Assembly (NCBI GenBank): GCA_963556145.1
Contig: OY744471.1
Coordinates: 5,201,590-5,265,589, forward strand
DNA length: 64,000 nt
Direction: 5' to 3'
DNA from: Hygrocybe punicea
Taxonomy: Eukaryota > Basidiomycota > Agaricomycetes > Agaricales > Hygrophoraceae
Position 1 is the first letter of the stretch. Each line of letters opens with the position of its first letter. Shown piece after piece: positions 12,601 to 22,464 of the stretch. Made by a program: the position numbers and the translations under genes. Below the pieces are notes generated by a model that was given only the letters and a program-made list of their open reading frames with translations, had not been told where the DNA came from and searched no databases.

Positions 12601-13417
12601 GGAGTAATATCCGTTGTGCATGTACCGTTTCATGCTCCAAAATAGCGCGACGGCGGTCAAAGTTTGACACAACGGTGTCGAGCCGACGTTGGAATGGGTT
12701 TAACACATGGAAAGCAATCCGGAATCCACCTCGGTGGGACCATTGTCAGCATAGGTCGGGGTTGATCACTTGAGTACGGGAGAACTCTTACCACGTTTGT
12801 GGTTCTTAGAGTCCACAAATGTTCGCTTCGCTTCCATCACGATGGCCAATATATCTCCATAAACGTCAGCAAGCGCCTGTTGTGGGAAAGCAATGTCAGG
12901 CAATGTCAAAGCCAGACTCGCAGAAATTGCCAACCTCCATAACAGGGATCGAGTGCTGATACAGCTGGGTTGCATAATCGTGGTAGAAGCGAAGATGTTG
13001 ACTAATCGTCTCCAGCGCACAGACGAGATTCTCAAAGTAACTTGAGAAGTTGCGAACAATCTGTTCCATCCATGAGCCTGAGTTATCGGTTAATATTCAC
13101 AGACATACTTGTATGGCGAATCTGAGGCCACCCCAAACAAGCCCTGCTATCTGTGGGTTTACAGAAACGAAAGTATCGACGGCACTGAAGAAGCCTTCAA
13201 GCCGGTTCACAAGCGAAGCGAAGCGATCAGTGTAGAGGCGCCCTGCAGTCCGGCGGTGGTCTCTCTCATATTTCTCCACCTCCGCCAACACATCACGGGG
13301 AGTGGAATCGCAGGAGAACGATCTAGCATCCGATTGCCACAGATCAATGTGCTTCTGGAGGGCTTTTTGGAAGACTTCGTTGGTGGGGTTGATAGGACTT
13401 GGCATGACTGACGCCAT
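9677..13417 (-). CDS. NLR: DUF7708-NACHT-WH-repeat-MLKL-like
   Basis: Nine exons (13109-13417, 12935-13060, 12792-12876, 12406-12729, 12325-12364, 11713-12270, 10263-11664, 9869-10201, 9677-9811) rejoin in frame to about 1103 aa. Order: DUF7708-type N-terminus (residues 1-170, with NPQIAGLVWGGLRFAIQ and ALADVYGDIL); the WLL...LLWV lead-in typical of NPHP3-type NACHT modules; Walker A DGAAGAGKT (about 284-292); Walker B LFLVIDALDEC (about 381-391); winged helix FLWVTLQLQ...ALNDLPRSL (482-600); a block with four similar F/G-G-x-Q-Y segments (about 695-840); and an MLKL-like helical bundle (about 915-1058) followed by a coiled C-terminus. By family knowledge these are STAND NTPases that sense non-self and trigger cell death. 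Having the helical effector-like domain at the C-terminus is unusual. The exon 4/5 junction, just before the P-loop, has two in-frame donor choices. The gene seems intact. Confidence 0.8.
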
Positions 13418-13487
13418 GAGGAATTATGTTTTTATTTTTTATTTTTTACTTCTGTTGTAGTACTAGTAGTCGTCTAGACAGCTCCGA

Positions 13488-13796
13488 ATCCCTCCCTGAT
13501 TCCATTTCATGACCTTCATTGAGAATCCGCAACGTCACATGCAAGCGCAGGAGGCCCCTGGCATACCTCTCGGCTTCTTCAGGTGAGTTGAGCTGTTTGC
13601 CACGGAAGCAGGATTGCAGGCGATCACGAAGAGTTGGAGTAGCTCTACATTGGTATTCTTCAAGGCAGCACCGGTGTCGTGTAGTAGCCCAGAGATGGCT
13701 TGCGCACCGTGGTCCACTACCGCTTGCCTGGTAGACGTATGCATAAGCCAGACAATGGCACGCGCAGCCAGTACGGTGGCTTGTTTTCGAACGATA
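13488..13796 (-). pseudogene. Partial tandem copy of the DUF6535 gene
   Basis: This 309-bp segment is nearly identical to 15318-15627 inside the DUF6535 gene, at an offset of about 1.83 kb and in the same orientation. It encodes the same RYARGLLRLHVTLRILNE...RKQA stretch but has small differences, including a TGTAGAATC to TATTCTTC change that breaks the frame, and it lacks any start. It lies just behind the parent gene's stop, so it is a truncated duplication. Confidence 0.85.
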
Positions 13797-13958
13797 AGGC
13801 TGAATTCACACTTTCATGCACAGATTCTCTTGCAGCCTATGCACCCCAAACTTCACCACTCAGAGTCTCGCCCACTGCGGTCCATGTTATTGTGAAACAT
13901 CGGGAGATCTGGATTCCTTCTACAAAACATAATTATATCAAAATATATAGCGCAAATA

Positions 13959-16842
13959 TCAGAACATAATAGATCGAAACATCACCCTCCTCGCGAAAGC
14001 ATTTCTGTCCTCGAGAGTACTGAGCAAAATAAACATCAGGTTCAGCAAAGGAATACCCTTTATAAAATATGGATACGAACCCGAAGGTCTGAACCAGCTA
14101 GTATCGTCCCAAACATCGATCTTGACGTTTACTTGAGATGCCATGATTAGGAACACGTCCTTGTGCTTCCACATTAGTTCAGTATTCCTCCAAAAACGGT
14201 ACGCCCAGTGAGCCAATGTCTGAATCAAACCACTCTGAGCAACCGCAGAAGTATGGGTTTTGCAAAGATCGGATAGCATTATCATACATCTATCGAAATC
14301 GTCTTGACGGACCCACAGATTGTCTTCAAAGAATTCTCTCAAGAGTCCAAGGAGATCTTCATCGAGCATGATTTGGAACGAAGAGCCAGACCTAGCGCGT
14401 AATTGGTGGGTAATCCTGATTATCAAACGGAATGCCAGCGACTTTGTATAGAAAGTGGAAGTGTGCATCGCCTCGGCAAGAATCCTTGTCACACCAGAGC
14501 GAGCAAACACCGCCTCACGGGAACACTCGTCACACATCCTCTCAAACAGTTCAAGTAGGTGAACACGGTGCATTCCGTCTGGATTTACGGAAGGCAACGC
14601 TTGAAGAAGACCGCTGCAATCGAGCGTTGCAATGACTTCGGTATCCAACAGCGTGAGAGCGAAGATTAGGTCCCCAATTTGAGAACTATTTATGGATGAC
14701 CACCGCAATAGGTCTCGAAGTGCTGAGTGATCCAGTAAATGAAGTGAACGTCGATGTTTGGTGAAGAGCCCAATAGCCACTTCGTATTTTGCTTGAACAA
14801 CGTCTAGCAAATCTTTACTGCAACCGAAGGATTCCGGGAAACGCAGAATAGGAGCTAGACCGATGAGAACGAGGTAATGGAAGTGCATTTTACGGCACGA
14901 CTCTGTCACGTACGTTTGGATATCGACAGCAGGATGGCCTTGTGTAAACATAGCGATGGTAAAAGAAATGGCGGTATCAATTGGGAGAGGGTCGCTGGCG
15001 TCGACCGACGAGGATGACTGCGGATCGAGGTGATTAATCAGTAACGGAAGAACTCTTGGAAGTAGTCCGCCCCAATTTCCTGAAGGTAAGTTCGTCCACT
15101 GATTATCTTTTGGTCTCTTCCTCCACGCTATCTCCTGGCCCAGTGTGTCAACCAATAGATACACTTGAAACGGATCAAGACGGTTGACACCGGAAAAATG
15201 CTGTTCGAGGGCAGTTACCATCTCGTTCAACCTCCCTCCCAGGCACAAACATGCAATGATAGCAGGCTTCGACTCTGTCGACGATGGGATTGACAACGCT
15301 TTAGCTAAAATAAGGTCATCCCTCCATGACTCCATTTCACGACCTTCATTGAGAATCCGCAACGTCACATGCAAGCGCAGGAGGCCCCTGGCATACCTCT
15401 CGGCTTCTTCAGGTAAGTTGAGCTGTTTGCCACGGAAGCAGGATTGCAGGCGATCACGAAGAATTGGAGTAGCTCTACATTGGTGTAGAATCAAGGCAGC
15501 ACCGGTGTCGTGTGGTAGCCCAGAGATGGCTTGAGCGCCGTGGTCCACTACCACTTGCCTGGTTGACGTATGCATAAGCCAGACAATGGCACGCGCAGCC
15601 AGGACGGTGGCTTGTTTTCGAACGATACTGTCTTCATGATCTGCCTCCGATGCTGATCGCCAAAACTTTATCACTGCCGTACAAATGTACTGAATTGGGA
15701 GGTAGAGGAGCAGACGAAATACACTGAGGAAGACATTCCCAGCGGTTATAAGGATCCACTTCAGTGCCGACAGGATTATATCTCGACATAAATCCAAGTT
15801 CTCTCGAATGTCGGGATAGATTCCTTTGGAAATACAGGCCAGCCGTTTAGGGATGATCCAAAATATCATGCAGAGACAAAACGGTACAAAGGAAAGGCCA
15901 TACGTGCATCCAACAAGGACTACGACGAGGATACGCCTTATTTGTCTCGTCCAGGGGCGTGTTTCGACTGGGGCAAGGGTTGCCCAGGCGCGTCTAAGTG
16001 GCGCCAAAAATCGAAACATAACTGGTGACAGAGCCGTCTTCCACGGACAATCGCATATTGCTGGTAGTATAAGATTTGAGAGGTGAAAAATGAAGGTGAC
16101 CGCCATGATGGCGATAGAGGCGAAGGCTATAGGCCTGCTGAGGGATAGAAGCATGATGGCAAGCCCTCCAAGAAAGAGCATTAGACAAAACGACATAACA
16201 AGAGGAAGACTATTGATGATATGACTGGTTCGCCATGTGAGAAAAGCGTCATAGCGATATTGTCTTGCCTGTGCTCGAAGGTGATGGGTTGCAGAGAGGC
16301 CGGAGACATAGGCATTGAGCCATTGTTTGACCAGCATGGCCACCGAGCTCACGCCTAAACTGCAGGTCAACGAGGCGAGCCATAAACCATTGATCCACAA
16401 GGTGGATGTGGATGGGACGAAATTTGACTTTGACGTGATAGTAACAGCTGACACGGAAGAATTGACGGTAGGCAGAGATCGAAGACTATTGGAGATACCA
16501 AGGAGAAGGGAATTCGTGAAATCTTGAGGGTTTGGACTGAGCTGCTGGAGAGACCCAGCTAAAAATGCTGTAAGCACACCAGAGAACAGCGCTGCCTAAA
16601 TTGACTAAGAACGACTATCGAGCAATTGGTATTGCATGACATACGAAGACGAGCATAACATCCGTTGTCCGATTCCAGGTATCCAGGAGATGAGTATCAA
16701 ACTCATTGGCTTCTTGGGTATATTCCGTCCAAACCTGATATTCTCTCGGTTATTCTGTGATGGATGTTGTTGAGATACGTACCCTCGCGTTTTCTGCCAT
16801 TTCTTCTCCGAGTTCATGGGAATTAACACTGTTTACGCTCAT
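13959..16842 (-). CDS. DUF6535 membrane protein
   Basis: Three exons, 16783-16842, 16645-16734 and 13959-16595 (introns 48 and 49 nt), encode 928 aa. Joining them gives the diagnostic DUF6535 lead: VWTEYTQEANEFDTHLLDTW, DVMLVF, AALFSGVLTAFLAGSLQQL, then a second helix LWLASLTCSLGVSSVAMLV, a basic loop with KQWLNAY, and two further hydrophobic helices (about 170-220) ending near the CPWKTALSP segment. DUF6535 is a four-helix membrane domain found in large numbers in Agaricomycetes; its biochemical role is unknown. The remaining 600 residues are alpha-helical without an obvious motif and end at a stop at 13959. The first exon was chosen because only it restores the W...A.EFD motif. The gene is intact; the fragment at 13488-13796 is a partial copy of its middle. 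Confidence 0.85.
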
Positions 16843-17249
16843 CGTAAAATCAGGACGGGGTGGTATCAGTCAAAGCACGCGATCAGCTTTTTCAAGGCAC
16901 AGAAAGAAACGCATTTAGTAATAATAGTTGAGGAGTCACCGCACGTACTACGGTATCTGGGCTGCAACGTGTCGACGACCGTAAGTGATGTGGTAGCATT
17001 CTCAAAGTGTGATGAGAGATCCACTTCAACAAGTTTGCATTCAAGTTACCCAGCTAGTACGCTTCCCTATCTCCCAAAGACGCTGCACAAGACCAGTTGA
17101 CGAGTATACTGTAGACTTGGCTTGTTTCGACCACTCCCTAGGAAACGGCGCTGACTGTGCTGTCCATTGCGATTACGCGAAGGGTTGATTGCACAGCTGT
17201 CAACGGATAACTGTGATGTCGAGGGTTTTAGGGACCTAACAAGCAAGCA

Positions 17250-17325
17250 ATGCAGGAACTTAGAGAAGAGCGTCCCACTCGAAAAAAAGTTGAAAAGTTA
17301 CAAGCTACCATCGATTCCTTGCGAG
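17250..17325 (+). CDS. Possible first exon, coiled-coil-like
   Basis: An ATG at 17250 opens a 25-codon highly charged stretch (MQELREERPTRKKVEKLQAT) that stops exactly at a good GTAAGT donor (17326). The heptad-like spacing suggests a coiled coil. No convincing second exon was found: the nearest acceptor gives an early stop. It is either an unannotatable small gene or a remnant. Confidence 0.2.
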
Positions 17326-17403
17326 GTAAGTAACCCCTTGTAGCTACGTATCCTATTTGACTTGTGGTAAATCCATTCGAAGAGCAAGCCTAGAAACAAT
17401 CTG

Positions 17404-17706
17404 GCCCACAAAAGCAACGCATCCGCATACTCTTTTCGATCAAATTGCGGAAGACCAACACATTGTCAATGAAGTGAGAGATGAGCGTTGATTTGATGAT
17501 AGCGGGAGGTGCAGGAAAACTTTCTTGGAAGTTGATTTGGAAAGGATATGGCGGGGCTGGAGGTAATTCTTCGACTCCCGTCTCATCCTCATTAAAGTCT
17601 TGATCCCGTACATTTTAGACGAGTAGCAGGCCAAGTTGGTGGCGGCGGGGCTACCGCCAACGGCGGGGAGTAGCAACGGTCTTTTGACGGTCTCCCCTTC
17701 CGTCAT
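17404..17706 (-). pseudogene. Possible frameshifted ORF
   Basis: Two overlapping minus-strand frames read like protein. One starts MTEGETVKRPLLLPAVGGSP (17706 downward). The other runs EDETGVEELPPAPPYPFQIN... to a TAG near 17390. They are offset by a frame around 17600 with no intron of normal length between them, which suggests a frameshifted or mis-sequenced small gene. The family is not recognised. Confidence 0.22.
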
Positions 17707-18236
17707 CGATTAAAGTGATACCATCGTACGAGACCGACCATTTCTGGCCCCAGCGATATCTGTAAAACGACAGACGTCTCCTCCCTATCTCACCGCTGTT
17801 CTCGCTCCAGCAGCAGCAACCCGTTGCGGATTATACACCGATTATACACGGAGGTGACATGCTCACGGGCGCCCACATAGCACGTCGCCCATACCCATAG
17901 ACAAGAAGTATTAGGCCTTTGCTATGTTATGACGTTGCTATTTAACATAGAGGTATTTATCGAGGAACTACAACGTGGTGCTCTGTTCAGTTTAGTCCTG
18001 GTGGTTGCTGTGTCTGCAGCACTTGTATGATGCTCAAAAACGTATCGTCGTGCTGTACCCGAGGTCCTACTGCCATTATGACGGTACAAAAACCAACCAA
18101 CACGACTCATATTCGCGACTCTAGTCCCTCCGGGCGCTTTGCCCTCCCAGCCTCTCAGTACCGGCACGGTCCACCTGCTCCCTTGTTTGGTGGCGACCAT
18201 AACTTACGTGCCAGGTTAGGGCCACAAGTTTTCGCA

Positions 18237-18646
18237 TCACCTCCTCTCCTCTCCCCCTCTCGATCCAGAATTCCATAGATCTGGGAAAATACGTAGCGTG
18301 CGAGCGAGATGCGCGTTTATATCGGCAACTTTTGCCATGTGGTAGAGAGCCTGACAATGGTCGAAGTACAACTGAACAGCATTCTCGTCCTTGTTCAGTT
18401 GGATGGATCGGAGAAGGATGGTGAGCGGCACGACCGCATAAGGCGACCGCATAAGGCGACCGCATAAGGCGACCGTCAACTGCGACTTCAATGATGTGGC
18501 AGACGATGAGGAACGGAATTGAGAACGCGAACCAGTGGGTTCTTCGGGAGCTTGTGGGCAGGTGGGTGGATGGGTATTGGGCTCAGCTAGAGGTTGGGAG
18601 TTTCTGGCTGCCGCAACTGCATGTGCAAGGAGGATCCTGACCTCCA
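18237..18646 (-). CDS. Hypothetical ORF with 13-bp repeat
   Basis: Open frame with an internal ATG near 18646 (MEVRILLAHAVAAARNSQ), a Pro/Ser-rich middle, and a helical segment (PLTILLRSIQLNKDENAVQL). The frame crosses a 13-bp x3 tandem repeat, which shifts phase at each unit. The family is not recognised and no splice partner was found. It may be a gene fragment. Confidence 0.22.
18431..18475. repeat. 13-bp tandem repeat, about 3.4 units
   Basis: The unit cgaccgcataagg repeats exactly three times, followed by a partial unit. Because 13 is not a multiple of three, copy-number change would shift any reading frame through it. Confidence 0.9.
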
Positions 18647-18957
18647 TCGGATCATAAGAATGCAAGATGTTGTAATAAATGGAAAAAAGGACTTTTCACT
18701 TGGAAGGTGTCCTGGCGCTACAGTGCATGAAGGACCTAATAGATCTTGGGGTGTTGTTTGGTAGGCGAGAGGTCGTACGCGAGTTATTGGCAAGTCACGA
18801 CAATTTGCACGTTCGAATGTAGGGTCAGAACTCTGCCACAGATATTGGCGCAATCCAGGAAATCATAAGTAAATGTGGAACCCAAAGTCCTCCCAGCTTC
18901 GAGCAATGGAGTATCGATAAAGCGTTATGAAGCCATGGACAAACCGTTCGAATGCCA

Positions 18958-20204
18958 TCAAAATTCTTGCAGCGATTCCTTCTTGAATGTATGCTCTTTT
19001 TGTGCTGATGTCGCAATAGAGTTCCTTTTCTCTGACGATCCACAGTTCGATCCCAGTTTGAAAGTGATCGGCTTTGAATAAGCAACAGCCGAAGTAGCCA
19101 TGTTTGAGGTCCAGGCTTGCCTATTCGCAACACGAAGAATGATGAGGAGAGGCGAGATGATCTTGAAGAAAATGAAAGCAGTCAGTTTGCAAATCAGAAG
19201 ATACCGAATCATCGAGGTACTTGCTTGTACTTGAGACAACAGCGCCAAAACAATATCAGATGCCGGGTTTCCAAGCGCATATAGAACTATAAACGGCAGC
19301 GACACGACGGCATATAGAGAGGAGCTCTCAATGAGCATCGTAACGATGGAGATGAAGGGATCAAAGTCGGTCTTCACATCGTCGACTCGGAGGGTCTTTC
19401 CGAATTGACGGCGGTGCATTAGCAGCCGTGCGGAGATCATGAGGGTCAGGGTGACGTTGAGCCCCATAGACAGGGAGAAGTATGCAAGGCCGACGTTGAC
19501 TTGGGCGAACACGCCTTGCCATCCAAGAGACATTCCGTAGAGAAAGACGACGCCCAAGGCTTTTTTTGTAGAACAGAAAGACTGATAAGCATTTGGGTGA
19601 GTTGAATCGATCATCACACAACTTACAGATCAATCCTAAGAAAGCCATGAGCGGGAAGATGACTACCAGGCGTTGCGAGTTGTAAATGACGTAGCAGCGG
19701 TATAACTAGAGGCATTGTCAAGAAGCGCCATTGAAGGGGGAGGGGTAGAAAGTGGTTAGATGTCGACTTACCAGCAGACCATCTGCGAGCCAGTTGGCCA
19801 CAATGAAGCAAGCGTTTGGAATGACCGCGATTGGTGTGCCGTATATTGATTCCTCATACTCAGCTGGTCCACCAGGAAAGTTGCGGTTGTCGATGAGATC
19901 AAGTTGTAAGATGTGGGTGTTAATGGCGATGAAAACTGTGTCGAGTCCGAACATGACCACAACATAGGCGACCAGGAGCGATTTGTGTGTCTTGTTTCGA
20001 TTTGAGGGCCGCAGAAGGGCCCGCAAGCACTGGTAGGCGAAGTTGATTGTAAATCCTGTTGGTTGAGGGTCAAGGTGGCAATTGGAACGGTTTGACGATT
20101 GTGAACAGACCGTAAGCGATGTTGGATAAGACGATACCGATGAAGTCTGCGTGCTCGAGCCACAAAATGGCGGGTGACTCATGAGGTGCGAAGGGACTGG
20201 ACAT
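18958..20204 (-). CDS. 7-TM membrane protein, Agaricomycete-specific family
   Basis: Five exons (20111-20204, 19772-20055, 19627-19705, 19225-19559, 18958-19161) give 331 aa from the ATG at 20202-20204. The protein has seven hydrophobic segments: WLEHADFIGIVLSNIAYGFT, SLLVAYVVVMFGLDTVFIAI, an ACFIVANWLADGLLLYRCYV segment, VVIFPLMAFLGLI, a LGVVFLYG region, SMGLNVTLTLMISARLLMHR, and ALYAVVSLPFIVLYA-type helices, then ISPLLIILRVANRQAW. This is a receptor-like 7-TM family very common in mushroom genomes and functionally unknown; the W-x-x-DG-x-x-x-YRCY core and the LLIILRVA...AW signature are characteristic. The last intron (19162-19224) most likely uses a GCAAGT donor, since that restores LSQVQ directly before IISPLL; the GT alternative two codons upstream removes VQ. 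The cytoplasmic tail is short. The gene is intact. Confidence 0.8.
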
Positions 20205-20436
20205 GTTGGGCGCAGAAGTGAGGGGTAAGTCAAGGCAGTACTAGTAAAAGATGGAAGTCTTCACCTCCGCTTTTAAGTGTGCAGGTGGGATTCCGAGTCA
20301 GTACTGTCAATTGCTACCACACAACTGCTACTGCACAACCAAGGCGATACCGGGCCGACGACTAATTGCCCGTTACTAATCAGACCCAGTGAAAAACGAC
20401 ATGATTTGTAATGATACTGGCTGAGTTTGACTGATG

Positions 20437-20611
20437 ATCTATGTCCGTGCAGGCAAAGTTTCTGGCAGAAGGAATTTGTTTCGGAAGTGGTTACGAGAAA
20501 CAAATCTGTGGTATAGCGAGAAACTCAGTTTTTGGGGGAAAAAACAGGAAGGGGTTTTTTCAAACTCGAAAACAGTGTCCAGTCCTAATCGAGAAGTCGA
20601 ATGAGCTGCGA
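20437..20611. repeat. DIRS split repeat B2 (175 bp)
   Basis: Near-identical to 20923-21097. It begins atctatgtccgtgcagg and ends atgagctgcga. This is the outer 3' copy of the element (minus-strand orientation). Confidence 0.9.
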
Positions 20612-20764
20612 GGGTGGGAGGGACAAGCAGCAGGTCTGAATAAAATGTGAACACAATGTCGAGTTAGTTGAGGAAGCCGTTATGTCTTATAGCAAGTATA
20701 TTGATGAAGATATCTGCTGCTAGGGAGTGGCGGGGGGGTAGAATGAGGGAGCTGGAGGGTGGGT
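20612..20764. other. unique spacer between DIRS repeats B2 and A2
   Basis: About 150 bp present once, between the outer B repeat and the internal A repeat. It is purine-rich near its 3' end. It belongs to the 3' non-coding part of the element. Confidence 0.6.
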
Positions 20765-20924
20765 GAAATGAAAGAGATAATCTGCTCTATTGAGCAGGGA
20801 AGATCTTTTGGAGTGGCAAGTGGGAGTGGCACGAGCTGAGAGGCAGACGCGCCACAACTTGCCAAATTCGTACATAGACTTAATTCTAATTTACACTCAT
20901 TCTTTGTGTTTGTTAGAAGACAAT
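20765..20924. repeat. DIRS split repeat A2 (160 bp, internal)
   Basis: Near-identical to 25969-26128, sharing the start gaaatgaaagagataatc and the end gttagaagacaat. It directly abuts repeat B1; the two overlap by about two bases (at). Confidence 0.9.
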
Positions 20925-21097
20925 CTATGTCCGTGCAGGCAAAGTTTCTGGCAGAAGGAATTTGTTTCGGAAGTGGTTACGAGAAACAAATCTGTGGTAT
21001 AGCGAGAAACTCAGTTTTTGGGGGAAAAAACAGGAAGGGGTTTTTTCAAACTCGAAAACAGTGTCCAGTCCTAATCGAGAAGTCGAATGAGCTGCGA
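20923..21097. repeat. DIRS split repeat B1 (175 bp, internal)
   Basis: Near-identical to 20437-20611, adjoining repeat A2. The A2-B1 junction is the predicted site for circular-intermediate formation and recombination. Confidence 0.9.
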
Positions 21098-21177
21098 CTC
21101 CCAGATGTTAGGAGCCCAGCGACGCGTTAAGCGAAGTGGACTCCCAATGATTAGGAGATGGGTGAGTTACTCACAGT

Positions 21178-22464
21178 TTAGCGGGGAGGTGGCATTGCAT
21201 AGCGGAGGAAGGGTTCCAGGATTGGCGTTCCCTGCATATATGGGGCCATGACTACTGCGTGTTGGCGTAGGTATGTTAGGAATGCGCCGGAGGTCCAGCA
21301 ACCAATGGTTTTTACCACCTCGAAGGGAACGCCTCGTAGTAGGAGTTCAAGTGTGGCTCCAATACGGATCCCATGTCCCTGAAAGGGAGGTATTTTCAGT
21401 GCTTTGCTGATATCCTTCAGCCGTGATATGAAAGCTGATCGCGTGAGAGGTCGGAGTCCTTGAGGGTGGCGCCATGCGAATAAAGGATCAGCTGGGGATG
21501 GGTTGTTGATGGCGAAGTGGTTATTGATGGCGGCCTCTGGATCCGATGGGCCTGGTTGTGTCGACCAGTATATATCCTCACCTTCTCGTGAAGTCTTGGT
21601 GACTGGGATGTGGAAGACTGATACTTTGAGATTGTTGCGATCTTTCCGCCACGTCATGTCAGAGCGTTTGACATGTAGGTTAGGATTGAAGGCTTTTAAA
21701 GTGGGAACGGTAAGTTCACCAAGCCGAGATACGGAATAAAAGGCGGTCGTAAGGCAAGCATAGAAGGCGGCATCGAAAGGGAGCGTTAGGTCCAGTTTAT
21801 CCTTGGCCATTGCTAGGAATTCGGTGGTGACGGGTTCTCTCTTCGCACGAATGGATGTGGGGGGAGTGAGGGAAATGGCGTCATCGAGGGCCGCTTTTAT
21901 CTCTGGGTGATTGGCGGACCATGGCTGGCCATGGAGAATGTGCCATGCACGGACAGCGAAGACATAATTAGCCAGCGTCTTTCCGGAGTAAGCTCCGGCG
22001 CAGTTGGCAATGAAGGCAAGGACTAGGACAGGCCCGGCTGGACATCGTTGAGGTTCAGGGATGCTGCGGAGATCACAGAACCGGTGAAATGCGAGAAGTC
22101 CTGCACCGTATCCAGCCCGAGTGCCTTGAGCCCAGGATACACCGATGACCTCTAGGATTCGGTCTAGGTCAGCGTCGGTGATGTGGAGGGTGTGTCCGTT
22201 AGCATCATGTGCCGTACGTGTTCGAGCTGGTACCCATAGCCGCAGACGGTCGCGGGCAAGGCAGTGGGGACGAAGCGGTGAGTCAAGAGGGGCCAATCCA
22301 AGTCGATATGGTTGTGGCCTAGAAGGAACTGGGGCCGGGGGGGGATTGAAGGGTGGATCAACCGGACCATTGGCTTCGGAGGGCTCGTATATCAGTCTCA
22401 AAGTCGGTGGGCTGTTTGTGTGGGGGACCAGGATTCCTGAGAGAATTTGCAATGAGTTTTGCGG
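21178..22464 (-). CDS. DIRS tyrosine recombinase
   Basis: The frame overlaps the end of the RT-RNase H ORF; the true start is uncertain, and about 22464 marks where family-like sequence begins. An N-terminal SAM-like core-binding segment (WAQGTRAGYGAGLLAFHRFC) precedes the catalytic domain. The catalytic residues of a tyrosine recombinase are visible: Arg I in FYSVSRLGEL, the His-x-x-Arg box in GHGIRIGATLELLLRG, and a terminal Tyr in GCWTSGAFLTYLRQ. The protein would integrate the circular cDNA. The frame is uninterrupted to its stop at 21178, so the element may be autonomous. Confidence 0.85.
   Translation of the reverse strand, partial: PQNSLQILSGILVPHTNSPPTLRLIYEPSEANGPVDPPFNPPPAPVPSRPQPYRLGLAPLDSPLRPHCLARDRLRLWVPARTRTAHDANGHTLHITDADLDRILEVIGVSWAQGTRAGYGAGLLAFHRFCDLRSIPEPQRCPAGPVLVLAFIANCAGAYSGKTLANYVFAVRAWHILHGQPWSANHPEIKAALDDAISLTPPTSIRAKREPVTTEFLAMAKDKLDLTLPFDAAFYACLTTAFYSVSRLGELTVPTLKAFNPNLHVKRSDMTWRKDRNNLKVSVFHIPVTKTSREGEDIYWSTQPGPSDPEAAINNHFAINNPSPADPLFAWRHPQGLRPLTRSAFISRLKDISKALKIPPFQGHGIRIGATLELLLRGVPFEVVKTIGCWTSGAFLTYLRQHAVVMAPYMQGTPILEPFLRYAMPPPR

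Larger units (their letters stand above)
16843..18957. other. gene-poor region with isolated coding-like segments
   Basis: About 2.1 kb without a gene I can complete. Three short coding-like pieces are listed separately (17250-17325 plus; 17404-17706 minus; 18237-18646 minus). I see no RNA gene or transposon ends. Confidence 0.4.

Noticed and set aside
16605..16829. 74-aa minus-strand frame upstream of the DUF6535 ORF
   Set aside because: It is in the wrong frame; the true upstream exons of the DUF6535 gene read through the same bases in other phases with two introns.
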